From contig OY969794.1 in NCBI GenBank assembly GCA_963703175.1, forward strand, positions 496,001 through 560,000: a DNA stretch of 64,000 nt. The letters run 5' to 3'. Position numbers and translations under genes: made by a program. Each line of letters starts with the position of its first letter. The first letter of the stretch is position 1. The notes under the pieces are model-generated. The model saw only the letters and a list, made by a program, of their open reading frames with translations, ran no database searches and had not been told where the DNA came from. Origin of the DNA: VRUE01 sp963703175. Its GTDB lineage: Bacteria; Actinomycetota; Thermoleophilia; Solirubrobacterales; 70-9. This document shows positions 7,705-15,304 of the stretch, in pieces.

Positions 7705-7995
7705 CTAGACCGCCAGGTGCCAGTAGTACAGAGCAGCGCGGGTCGGCAAGACAAAACCGGACTCGCAATGTAAGAGCCGTGCTCCGACCAGCTTGGTGAT
7801 GGCACGCTCAACAGCGTCACCTTCCGCGAACTCACGGGTCCGAGGGTTGAGCGCCCAAGACACCTCGGCGATGGTCAGGGTGTTCGGATGCTCGTCGAGC
7901 AGAAAGGCCAGAACGGCCCACTCGATGATCTTGTCGTCGTTGGCGGGGGTAGAGGGAACGCGCTCGGCGCTACCCGTAGGGTTCTCGTCAGCCAT
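7705..7995 (-). CDS. Small winged-helix-like protein
   Basis: A 96-residue protein with a disordered N-terminal 20 residues followed by a helical segment and a probable winged-helix fold (IIEWAVLAFLLDEHP, TIAEVSWALN, AVERAITKLVGARLLHCESGFVLPT). Comparable small domains sit in integrative elements as directionality or copy-control factors, but no specific family is recognised. ATG 7995 is chosen as the only ATG before the fold; the ribosome-binding site is weak. It lies in the regulator-integrase operon of element 1. Confidence 0.65.
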   Translation of the reverse strand: MADENPTGSAERVPSTPANDDKIIEWAVLAFLLDEHPNTLTIAEVSWALNPRTREFAEGDAVERAITKLVGARLLHCESGFVLPTRAALYYWHLAV

Positions 7996-8110
7996 AGGGA
8001 GCTCTGTCTCCTTGTGGTCAGGCTCCCGGTTGGCGTTGACCCGCCGCCGGGAGCCGCTTTGGTTTGCGCGGTCCAGCCTAACAGGATTTAGGGTGTACCC
8101 CCTAAATCGC

Positions 8111-8335
8111 CTAGCCTTCGCGCAAGATTTCGCGAACCCGAGAGAGGTGCAAGTCCGCTGCCTCTCCAATCTCGCGCAAAGAAAGCCCCGCTTTCTTTGC
8201 GCGAGCAAATCGTTCACGCCGTTTCCTCCGTGACTCGGCGCGCTGGTCGCGAAGCTGCTCTTGTTCTCGCTCGAAGTCCCCCTGCGCACGCCGCACGTCT
8301 TCGCGAGCTTTCTTCTGCGTGGCGGAATCAGACAT
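8111..8335 (-). CDS. Small basic HTH protein
   Basis: A 74-residue, strongly charged protein. Residues 1-45 form a probable coiled helix rich in Arg, Glu and Lys; the C-terminal 30 residues (KKAGLSLREIGEAADLHLSRVREIL) are a helix-turn-helix similar to those of Xre/sigma-4-like proteins. A DNA-binding role in element 1 is inferred. ATG 8335 is used; an in-frame ATG at 8416 would overlap the upstream excisionase gene. About 115 nt of non-coding sequence separate it from the next gene. Confidence 0.6.
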   Translation of the reverse strand: MSDSATQKKAREDVRRAQGDFEREQEQLRDQRAESRRKRRERFARAKKAGLSLREIGEAADLHLSRVREILREG

Positions 8336-8363
8336 TGCCAGGAGCCTAGAAGTTGCGAGGAGT

Positions 8364-8576
8364 TCATGCCGTCCTTCCGAGAGTTCGCTCTGCGTTCTCG
8401 GCGGTCCAGCGTTCAAGCTCGCTGACCGGGACGAGCCGCTTGCGCCCTCGCCGAATCAGCCGCAGCTCTGGTGCGACGTTGGCATCAAAGAAGTCCGGCC
8501 CGACACCGATGGCGGCTGCGGCCTCAGCCGGGGTGAGCGCGATGCGGGGAATGGAAACGGCGAGCTTCTTGGTCAT
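8364..8576 (-). CDS. Excisionase-like MerR/HTH_17 DNA-binding protein
   Basis: A 70-residue protein with the layout of the excisionase DNA-binding family: RIALTPAEAAAAIGVGPDFFDANV (helix-turn-helix) followed by ELRLIRRGRKRLVPVSELERW (the wing ending with the conserved ELERW). Such proteins bend DNA at att sites and favour excision. It is the first gene of the leftward regulator-integrase cluster and is divergent from the relaxase gene across a 400-bp intergenic region. Confidence 0.85.
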   Translation of the reverse strand: MTKKLAVSIPRIALTPAEAAAAIGVGPDFFDANVAPELRLIRRGRKRLVPVSELERWTAENAERTLGRTA

Positions 8577-8977
8577 CGCTCTGTATGTCCATCAAGAGCG
8601 CCCATTGCAGCGCATACGTCCGAAAAAGTCTCACGAATGCCCCCGGCAATTTGGGCGGGTTTCGCGGTCACGCGGGTCGAAGACCACCGAGAACCCTCAA
8701 CCAGCACCCCAAAGACAAGAGCAACAAGCCAGCCAAAGAGCCATCAGGGAAGGCAACAGCCAACAGCAAAAAAGCCAGTCTCTGATGGCAGTCATTCAGC
8801 CATCAGAGACCAGCCAAACTAACCCCCAAACAGCCAACAGCACCACCCCTCACGCATTATCACCGCCTCAGGTGAATTGCCGGGGGCGTTCGCGCCGCCG
8901 GGCTGACGTCTCAGGCGATGAGCGCTCCGTCGCCGACCGGTGCTGCATTCGGCCCTCCCGATGGACAAGAGGGCTGA
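8577..8977. other. Intergenic region with repeats and hairpin: candidate origin of transfer
   Basis: A 400-bp non-coding stretch between the divergent excisionase and relaxase genes. It holds four copies of CAGCCAA (near 8728, 8756, 8811 and 8831) around a perfect 12-bp inverted repeat GTCTCTGATGGC / GCCATCAGAGAC (8778-8789 and 8799-8810, 9-nt loop). Position beside the relaxase, direct repeats and a hairpin are the usual parts of an oriT. The divergent promoters must also lie here. No nick site was identified. Confidence 0.55.
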
Positions 8978-11900
8978 ATGCTCACCATCGGAAAGCTCGG
9001 CATCGGCCAGGAGCGCTACTACCTCGACAAGGTCGCCGAAGGCGCAGAGGACTACTACTCCGGCGAGGGCGAGGTCGCCGGAGAGTGGATCGGCGACGCA
9101 GCGCACGACCTAGGCCTCGGCGGCGAGGTCAGCGCCGATCAACTCACGGCGATGCTGACCGGCAGAGACCCCGCCGATGGAAGCCCGTTGCTGGGCTCAA
9201 ACGGCGTCCCAGCAAGGGGCGGCGTCCCCGGCTTTGATCTCACCTTCTCCGCCCCCAAGTCGGTCTCCCTGCTCTGGGGCCTCGGCGGACCCATCGCCGC
9301 CTCAGAGGTCTCGGCCGCCCACCGCGAAGCGGTCGGAGCCGCCTTCGACTACATGCAACAGGAAGCGTGCTGGACCAGGCGCGGTGCCGGAGGCTCGGAG
9401 TTCGTCAAGGGCAACGGCTACCTCGCGGCAGGCTACGTCCACCGCTCCTCGCGAAACGGTGATCCTCAGCTGCACACCCATGTCCTGATTGCGAACGCGA
9501 CCAGAGGCCCAGACGGGCGCTGGACCCGCCTCTACCACCCGGCCATCTACGACCACGCCAAGACCGCCGGTTACATCTATGAGGTCCACTTGCGTTACGA
9601 GCTGACCCGCCGCCTCGGCGTCGAGTGGCAGCCAACCCGCAACGGCATCGCCGAGGTCGAGGGCTTTGCCGATGAGCATCTGCGCGCCTTCTCCACGCGC
9701 CGCGCGGAAATACTCGAGGCGGCTGGGCCGGACGCCTCCGCCCGCTCCCTCCAGGTGGCGACGCTCACCACCCGCAAGCCCAAGGGCCGCGACCTCACCC
9801 GCGAGACGCTGCGCCAGCGCTGGCGCACGCGGGCGCAGGAGATCGGTCTTGACCACGAGACGCTCGCGCGCACCTTCGACTCCGAGGCTCGCTTCGCCAT
9901 CGCCGATCCGGCAGAGCCGGTGCGGGCGATCTTTGAGGAGAGGCTCGCCCGCACCGTCACCGCGTCGGCTTCGCACTTCGACCGCCGCGACGCGATCCAG
10001 GCCGTCGCCGACTCATTGCGCCAGGGAGCAACAGGAGCCGAGGTCGAGCGCCTGGCCGACGCCTTCCTCGCATCTGATTCCGTGATCCGGATTGCCGAGA
10101 GTCAGAAAGGCCCACGCTTCACCACCCGGCGCATCTGGGACCTTGAGCGCGAAGCGCTTGCCGCGGTCGAGCGGATGAAGGTCGGGGGACCGACCCCCGC
10201 AGGCGAGCTGATCGCGGCCCGGGTAATCAGCGAGCGACCAACGCTGAAGGCAGACCAGCGCGAGATGGTCCGTCGCCTGCTCACCAGTCATGAGGGCCTC
10301 GCCGTCGTGATCGGCGAGGCGGGGACCGGCAAGACCTTCGCCATCGTCGCCGCGGCCAAAGGTTGGGCGCAAGCAGGCATCCAGTTACAGGCCGCAGCTC
10401 CCACCTGGCGGGCGGCGAACGTAATGCGAGCCGAGGGAGTGCCCGCGACCAGCGTCGCCGGTCTGATCTCAAGGCTCGACCGCGCCGAGAGCGAAGGCAG
10501 CGAGAGTGTGCCGCGTGGATCGGTCCTCCTGGTCGATGAGGCCGGGATGGTCCATTCAGCCGACCTGGCCCGTCTCGTCTCCCACGCGGAGCGCTCAGAA
10601 GCCAAGCTCGTCTTGGTCGGCGATCCCGAGCAGCTCGGCGAGATCGAGGCAGGAGGGTTGTTCCGGGCAGTCGCAGAGCGCACGGAGCCGATCTACCTCG
10701 ATCAGGTGATCCGCCATGAGCATGAGCTTGACCGCGAGGCGGCCAAGCAGATTCGCGAGGGCGAAGGACGCAAGGCCCTTGGTCTCTATGAGGCCGAGAA
10801 CCGCATCACCGTTGCTCCCGACGCCGAGGCAAGACGCGAGGCGATGGTCCGCGACTGGCATGAGGCATATGAGCGAGGCGAGGACGCCGTGATGATCGCC
10901 AAGCGAAACGTCGATGTCGAGAAGCTGAACGAGCTGGCGCGAGAGGTACGCGCGCAGGCGGGGAAACTCGGAACGCAGGAGATCGAAGTCGGCGAGGCAC
11001 GCTTCGCCGCCGGCGACCAGGTCATCACCCGTGTCAACGACCATGCCGCCGGCATCTACAACCGCGAGCGCTGGCATGTCTCCGAGGTCGACCCCGAGCG
11101 AGGCAGCGCCGTCCTTGAAGGCATCAACCAGCCTCGCAGCGTCAAGGTCGGCCCCGAGTACCTGGCCAAGGTCAACCCCTATTCAGAAGCCCCGGCGCTC
11201 GAACACGCCTACGCCGTGACGACCTATTCGGCGCAGGGCAGCACCGTTGACCGCGCTTTCGTCGCCGCCGATCCCTCCATGGATAAGCAGGAGCTCTACG
11301 TAGCCACCTCGCGCAGTCGTGAGGAGACCTTCCTCTACGCGACGCCGGAGGTCCAGGTCGAGCGCGAGGAGATCGCGCCGGGGTCGAGCCACCTACGCGA
11401 GGGAATCCCCCACATCGCTGAAGCCTCAGAGCGCGACCGCGCCCAGCTCGCCGCCCACGAGGTGGCGCTGCGCTCGCGGTTCTCCGGCCTGCCGACCGAG
11501 GAGCTGGTCGCAAGGCACGGACAGTTGGAGATCGCAGCCGGTGAAGAGGCGCGAAGGCAAGAGCAAGTGAGCGCTCTCGGGGAGCGGATCGAGCGAGGCT
11601 ACGAAGCCCTTGAGCGCCTTCGGGCCGAACGGGAGACCGCCGAGGCGCTACCTCGCCGCGAGCGCCTGGGCGAGCTTGGTCGGATCGACAGCTATGCATC
11701 GAGGGCCAACGAGCAGATCGGCCGCCTTGAGGCCGAGATGGCAGGCATGCCTAATCCAGGCCACGCCGCGCGCCACGAGTTCGCAGTGGCGGATCGCGTC
11801 CTTGCCGAGCGACGGCAGCTGGCGATCACCGCCGCCCGCATCTCCTCACCCCCCTACATCAAGAATGAGCTGGGAGAGCGGCCGAGCGATCCGACAAAAC

Positions 11901-12124
11901 GCCAGGCGTGGGATCGTGGCGTCGCCCAAATCGAGGGCTATCGCCAAAGGCACGGGGTCAAGGACCCCAACAGAGTCTTCGGCCCGGAGTTCAAGCAGGG
12001 AGCCGAGCGCGCCCGTCAACAGCAGGCGCTACAACAGCTCCAGCAGACCCAAAGAGCCCTCGGTCTCGGACAACACGCGGCGAGAGCGCGCAGCCCCAGT
12101 CGTGGGCTTGGAATCGGCCGGTAG
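8978..12124 (+). CDS. MobF-type conjugative relaxase with RecD-like helicase domain
   Basis: A 1048-residue TraA/TrwC-type protein that nicks oriT, stays bound to the 5' end and unwinds the strand for transfer. The N-terminal relaxase domain has paired tyrosines at 14-15 (and 26-27) and the metal-binding histidines H155, H166 and H168 (VHRSS, QLHTHVL). The helicase has Walker A GEAGTGKT near 445, Walker B LLVDEAGMV near 517 and a late TTYSAQGSTVDRAFV motif. The C-terminus is a charged coiled-coil tail. ATG 8978 follows AGAGGG. With no secretion genes nearby, the element should rely on a helper. Confidence 0.93.
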   Translation: MLTIGKLGIGQERYYLDKVAEGAEDYYSGEGEVAGEWIGDAAHDLGLGGEVSADQLTAMLTGRDPADGSPLLGSNGVPARGGVPGFDLTFSAPKSVSLLWGLGGPIAASEVSAAHREAVGAAFDYMQQEACWTRRGAGGSEFVKGNGYLAAGYVHRSSRNGDPQLHTHVLIANATRGPDGRWTRLYHPAIYDHAKTAGYIYEVHLRYELTRRLGVEWQPTRNGIAEVEGFADEHLRAFSTRRAEILEAAGPDASARSLQVATLTTRKPKGRDLTRETLRQRWRTRAQEIGLDHETLARTFDSEARFAIADPAEPVRAIFEERLARTVTASASHFDRRDAIQAVADSLRQGATGAEVERLADAFLASDSVIRIAESQKGPRFTTRRIWDLEREALAAVERMKVGGPTPAGELIAARVISERPTLKADQREMVRRLLTSHEGLAVVIGEAGTGKTFAIVAAAKGWAQAGIQLQAAAPTWRAANVMRAEGVPATSVAGLISRLDRAESEGSESVPRGSVLLVDEAGMVHSADLARLVSHAERSEAKLVLVGDPEQLGEIEAGGLFRAVAERTEPIYLDQVIRHEHELDREAAKQIREGEGRKALGLYEAENRITVAPDAEARREAMVRDWHEAYERGEDAVMIAKRNVDVEKLNELAREVRAQAGKLGTQEIEVGEARFAAGDQVITRVNDHAAGIYNRERWHVSEVDPERGSAVLEGINQPRSVKVGPEYLAKVNPYSEAPALEHAYAVTTYSAQGSTVDRAFVAADPSMDKQELYVATSRSREETFLYATPEVQVEREEIAPGSSHLREGIPHIAEASERDRAQLAAHEVALRSRFSGLPTEELVARHGQLEIAAGEEARRQEQVSALGERIERGYEALERLRAERETAEALPRRERLGELGRIDSYASRANEQIGRLEAEMAGMPNPGHAARHEFAVADRVLAERRQLAITAARISSPPYIKNELGERPSDPTKRQAWDRGVAQIEGYRQRHGVKDPNRVFGPEFKQGAERARQQQALQQLQQTQRALGLGQHAARARSPSRGLGIGR

Positions 12125-12148
12125 ATGCCCCGACCTATCGGCGATTGA

Positions 12149-12223
12149 AGCACCACGAGGGCGGAGGTCAACCCCCTTCGGGGGTCGGGCGCAAGCGCCC
12201 TTGACAGCCGCCCTCGTGGTGCT
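12149..12223. other. Three-way-junction (cloverleaf-like) DNA structure after the relaxase gene
   Basis: An outer perfect 16-bp inverted repeat (12149-12164 with 12208-12223, AGCACCACGAGGGCGG and complement) encloses two independent hairpins: ACCCCC-TTCG-GGGGT (12170-12185) and GGGCGC-AA-GCGCCC (12187-12200). It may be a strong terminator, or a single-strand replication, transfer or recombination site. There is no T-tract after it. Confidence 0.6.
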
Positions 12224-12698
12224 GCTAGGCGGGCAGGTCGGAGTATCTGAAGTGCCGTTGTCGTCAGCCGTACTTCGTAATGGAAGCGATGGGCAGAGCT
12301 GGCTGGTTTACAACAAGCTTCATTCTTTACCTCTTTCCCATTTCAGTGTGCGCGAGCGCCCATTTTGAATTGCCCGATCATTTCATGCTTTGCTAGCAAA
12401 ACAGCGTGCACGAGAGTCGAGGTCTACCTCACGGCAGATAAGCCGAACCCCCAGCCGCCTGGGCTAGGAGTCCAGCTCCTGCCGATTTGCCGCGGATTAA
12501 CCGACCTTGAGGATGGACACCATCGGCGCCGTCGGTCGTATGGCTGCGATCTTCATTCCCATCACCCCCTCCCATAATTGCTCAGAATTTCCCGATCAAA
12601 TCTAACCGAGTAAACGATCTGGGACGCGAGTGATTCCGTTTGGGTATTCGCCTAGGCTTCGCGGCGCTCAGCGAAATCGACAGCAGTCAGGGAGAGTC
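12224..12698. other. Non-coding interval in element 1
   Basis: About 475 bp without a convincing gene. It is AT-richer than its surroundings, especially near 12300-12420 and 12560-12620. It probably contains the promoter of the following regulator. I see no further clear structure. Confidence 0.5.
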
Positions 12699-13952
12699 GT
12701 GATAGGCAGAGTTTGGATCGGCATTAGGGAGCAGGTGGAGCACCTGCGGCGACTTGCCGTGGTTTTCGCCGTGCCTATCCGGCTGAAGATCGTTACCGAG
12801 CTTTACCAGCGGGAGATGAGTCCCAAACAGTTCTTCGAAGAGTTCGGCGGCGGCTCCGTCTCTCGCGTGGCACAGCACTTCGACAGGCTCAGAAAGACCG
12901 GCTGGCTGAGACTGGTACGGACCGTGGGGCCGGGCGGCAAACGGCGCGGCGCGACCGAAACCATCTATCGCGCTACGGAACTCGCCTTCTGCGACCGGGA
13001 GACCTGGATTGCGCTGCCGTACTCGATCCGCGTCGCGTTCAGTTGGAACACCTTCAAAGAGATCGCCGAACAGGTGCGCGGGGCGATGGAGGCGCTGACC
13101 TTCCAGGCCCGGTCTGATCGCCAACTCACCGGCACACGCCTTCTACTGGATCCGGAAGGATGGACCCGGGTGGCCGAGGCGATTAGTCAGGAGTTCGCGG
13201 GGCAGTATGAGGAGCAGGAGGACGCCCGGCGTCGCGCAACCCATGCCGGGGAGGAGTTGTTTCGGGTCGGCTCCCTACTGATCGCATTCGAGTTGCCGAT
13301 CCGAGCCGACGTGCAGCTCGGCCCCAGGCTCGTTGCCAGTCAAGAACCCATGATCCCGTTTCCGGTGCGTGTCTCAAAAGTATTCGCCGATGAGGTCTGC
13401 TTGCAGATTATTGACGAGGCGAACCGCGGCGACATAAGCGTTCCGATGTTCTACGCGAAGTACGGCGAGCGGTTCGGGCTGGACAAGAACGCGATCCGAC
13501 GCCGCTTTAAGAGATTGGTGGACATCGGCTGGCTGAAGTGGGTCGGCCACAAAACTGGGGGGCGTCGCCGGGGGGCGACCGAGTATTTCTACCGCGCTAC
13601 CGGCCCTGCCCACTATGACGGTGGAGAAAAGGGTCCGTGGGCGAACGTGCCGGACTCGTTAGCGAGGACCGACGACTGGAGGATTTTCGCGCGGCTCTCT
13701 GAGTGGGTCAAGGAGGCAGCGGTGGCGGGTACCCTCAATCACCGCGACGAGACGTGCCTGGCGTGGTCGATCCTCAGTCTCGATCAGCAGGGGTGGGAAG
13801 GGTTGGTGGCTTCCCTGGAAACCTTGCTCGCCTTCATCCACAAGGAGCAGGAACTAGCCCAGGCCCGTATGAAGAAATCTGGCGAGGAGCCGATCGCGTT
13901 GGTGGCGGCGCTCGGCGCTTTTGAAACGCCGGAGCCGATCAGGGAGCCGTGA
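12699..13952 (+). CDS. Protein with two tandem winged-helix repeats
   Basis: A 417-residue protein made of two related halves of about 190 residues. Each half has a winged-helix segment (VPIRLKIVTELYQREMSPKQF ... HFDRLRKTGWLRLV, and KVFADEVCLQIIDEANRGDI ... RFKRLVDIGWLKWVG), a GGKRRGATE / GGRRRGATE wing, then a helical bundle with a DPEGW / DQQGW segment and a long helix. This is an internal duplication giving a single-chain pseudo-dimer of an ArsR/PadR-like regulator. GTG 12699 follows AGGGAGAG. The target is unknown; it is a cargo or control gene of element 1. Confidence 0.7.
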   Translation: MIGRVWIGIREQVEHLRRLAVVFAVPIRLKIVTELYQREMSPKQFFEEFGGGSVSRVAQHFDRLRKTGWLRLVRTVGPGGKRRGATETIYRATELAFCDRETWIALPYSIRVAFSWNTFKEIAEQVRGAMEALTFQARSDRQLTGTRLLLDPEGWTRVAEAISQEFAGQYEEQEDARRRATHAGEELFRVGSLLIAFELPIRADVQLGPRLVASQEPMIPFPVRVSKVFADEVCLQIIDEANRGDISVPMFYAKYGERFGLDKNAIRRRFKRLVDIGWLKWVGHKTGGRRRGATEYFYRATGPAHYDGGEKGPWANVPDSLARTDDWRIFARLSEWVKEAAVAGTLNHRDETCLAWSILSLDQQGWEGLVASLETLLAFIHKEQELAQARMKKSGEEPIALVAALGAFETPEPIREP

Positions 13953-14164
13953 GACGAGAGGGGGCGACCCGATTCGATGACCGCATCCATTCTCAGTAGC
14001 CTCAACGCAATCCTCTGACAGATGATCGAGCACGACATAGGCCTTCTCGCGGGTCGTCACCGGTCCAGATCGTAGTCGCGCATTTTCCGCGCCGACCGCT
14101 CAAAGATCGTCCCAAACTCTCCGGCGACTGGCGCGAACCATTCGCCGGGGCTACCATCTGAAGC

Positions 14165-14383
14165 ATGGCGACTGCTGTAAAGAAGCTCGACTTGGCGATT
14201 GGCGAGATGATCGAAGTCGGCGGGCGACGCTACGAGGTCGTGCCGGATCGGGTCGGGGGCCTAACCCTTGAGCCGCCGATCAAGCCGATGGCCGAGCTTG
14301 ATGAAGAGTGGGGCACTTCGCCCGCCTCCACCGAGGACTTCGAGCGGCTGACCTCCGACGACCCCACCGACGGCGAGGGTTAG
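14165..14383 (+). CDS. Small acidic protein, possible antitoxin
   Basis: A 72-residue protein with a short beta-rich N-terminus (LAIGEMIEVGGRRYEVVPDRVGGLTLEPP) and an acidic disordered tail (STEDFERLTSDDPTDGEG). A small structured module with an acidic tail, 77 nt before a RelE-like gene, fits an antitoxin, but no family motif is visible. TACCAT ends exactly 7 nt before the ATG, so the transcript may be leaderless. Confidence 0.5.
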   Translation: MATAVKKLDLAIGEMIEVGGRRYEVVPDRVGGLTLEPPIKPMAELDEEWGTSPASTEDFERLTSDDPTDGEG

Positions 14384-14460
14384 CGGCGGCAGTTCCGGGC
14401 GACTGCCCAGCGCAAAAGTCCGATTGGGGCAGGGGTCACGTTGCGCCTTATCCTGGCTGT

Positions 14461-14868
14461 ATGACCCGCAAGGGGAAGCTGCCTCCAGTTTCAATTGAAT
14501 TCCGGGCACCCGTCTGGGCGGAAGAGGTCGAGCGCTACGCCCCTCGATCTCCGGCGCGTGCCCAAGCCGAACGTGCACGTAGAGAAATCGAAGCTGGCCG
14601 CACAGAACTCGCCTGGAAGAAGTGCGAAGCGGAAGGCGACAACGGGATCATGTTGCCGGGGTGTCGCAAGCTCCGCGTTCCCCTCGATGCGAAGGGGGCC
14701 TCGGCGGCGCCCTTCGGTTTCGTCTTCCGACTCACCCGGGTGCCTGACGGACTGGCCTGGATCATGATCGCCTTCGGTGAGCGCCACCCGGACAACCCGC
14801 TGAGCCGCAGCGTCTACGAGCGGGGACACAAGCGCCTCCACGGCCGTTACCCGGACGAGGGTCGCTGA
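14461..14868 (+). CDS. RelE/ParE-superfamily-like protein, possible toxin
   Basis: A 135-residue basic protein. The C-terminal part runs GCRKLRVPLDAKG, FGFVFRLTRVPDGLAWIMIAFGERHP, SVYERGHKRLHGRYP, the strand order and spacing of RelE-type mRNA interferases (KLR, then beta-strands, then a basic C-terminal helix with a Tyr). The N-terminus is a long helix. The assignment is tentative. ATG 14461 is preceded by TATCCT at 6 nt and no ribosome-binding site, suggesting a leaderless message. It is the last gene of element 1, next to the right arm repeats. Confidence 0.5.
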   Translation: MTRKGKLPPVSIEFRAPVWAEEVERYAPRSPARAQAERARREIEAGRTELAWKKCEAEGDNGIMLPGCRKLRVPLDAKGASAAPFGFVFRLTRVPDGLAWIMIAFGERHPDNPLSRSVYERGHKRLHGRYPDEGR

Positions 14869-14873
14869 CTTCG

Positions 14874-14894
14874 TGCGCCAGTGGTGCGCCAGTC
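14874..14894 (+). repeat. Right arm-type integrase sites of element 1
   Basis: TGCGCCAGT at 14874-14882 and TGCGCCAGTC at 14885-14894, 11 bp apart and in the same orientation as the pair at 5589-5610. They lie about 90 bp before the middle tRNA core. Confidence 0.7.
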
Positions 14895-14984
14895 ACCCCC
14901 CGAATTAGCCGGTTACAGCCGGACACAACCGGAATGGATTTGGCTCTATAAGCCGTTTTCCGCTCTCCCAGGCGGTACGGACTC

Positions 14985-15042
14985 AGGTTGAGGGCCTTGT
15001 GGGTGGAAACACCCGTGATGGTTCGACTCCATTCAGCCGCAT
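14985..15042 (+). repeat. Middle tRNA-Leu 3' fragment with a different variable arm
   Basis: It starts AGGTTGAGGGCCTTGTG and ends in CGTGATGG...CAGCCGCAT exactly as the tRNA at 5431, but the variable arm is GGGTG-GAAA-CACCC instead of TCCC-TAAC-GGGA. No 5' half is present, so it is not a functional tRNA. It marks the junction of the two elements and is probably element 2's own tRNA-derived attachment sequence, acquired from a host with a different tRNA-Leu. Confidence 0.88.
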
Positions 15043-15043
15043 A

Positions 15044-15070
15044 GAAAACCCCCGCAAAGCGGGGGTTTTC
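15044..15070 (+). terminator. Terminator hairpin after the middle tRNA fragment
   Basis: GAAAACCCCCGC-aaa-GCGGGGGTTTTC. It is equivalent in position and design to the terminator after the intact tRNA at 5521-5546, confirming that the element carries the terminator along with the tRNA 3' half. Confidence 0.85.
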
Positions 15071-15111
15071 TCGTTTCGAGTCTCACCGGCGGCGTCACCG
15101 CACCTAGCGTC

Positions 15112-15133
15112 TGGTGGTCAATTGGTGGCCAAT
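15112..15133 (+). repeat. Left arm-type sites of element 2
   Basis: TGGTGGTCAAT (15112-15122) directly followed by TGGTGGCCAAT (15123-15133). They lie 70 bp after the core, the same distance as element 1's left arms from its core (72 bp), but with a different sequence. Confidence 0.65.
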
Positions 15134-15304
15134 TTAGCCGCAAATTGCGCCCTTTTGCGGCGTGCGGAAGGCTTTCGCACTTGTGGCTGATTGCCCGCGG
15201 GGAGGGACATCGGTTCCTCGCGAAATGCCCTGGGGGGATCCGCGCGTACCGGGGGCGAGATACTCCGCGCCACGGGTAAGAATGCCGTTCATGATCGGGA
15301 GGCC

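Larger units (their letters stand above)
5517..15042. mobile_element. Element 1: integrative mobilizable element in tRNA-Leu
   Basis: Bounded by tRNA-Leu core repeats at 5463-5517 and 14985-15042. It contains a tyrosine integrase, an excisionase-like protein, regulators, a MobF relaxase-helicase and cargo. Paired TGCGCCAGT repeats occur just inside each end (5589-5610 and 14874-14894). No type IV secretion or coupling-protein gene is present, so transfer would need a helper; hence mobilizable rather than conjugative. Confidence 0.85.

Noticed and set aside
8700..8870. CAGCCAA repeats as a CRISPR array
   Set aside because: The repeats are only 7 bp with irregular spacing and there are no cas genes; an oriT or regulator region fits better.
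9302..9976. Minus-strand reading frame inside the relaxase gene
   Set aside because: It is a shadow of the relaxase domain with its catalytic motifs on the plus strand.
14985..15042. A second functional tRNA-Leu
   Set aside because: No 5' acceptor or D-arm precedes it; only the 3' half is present.
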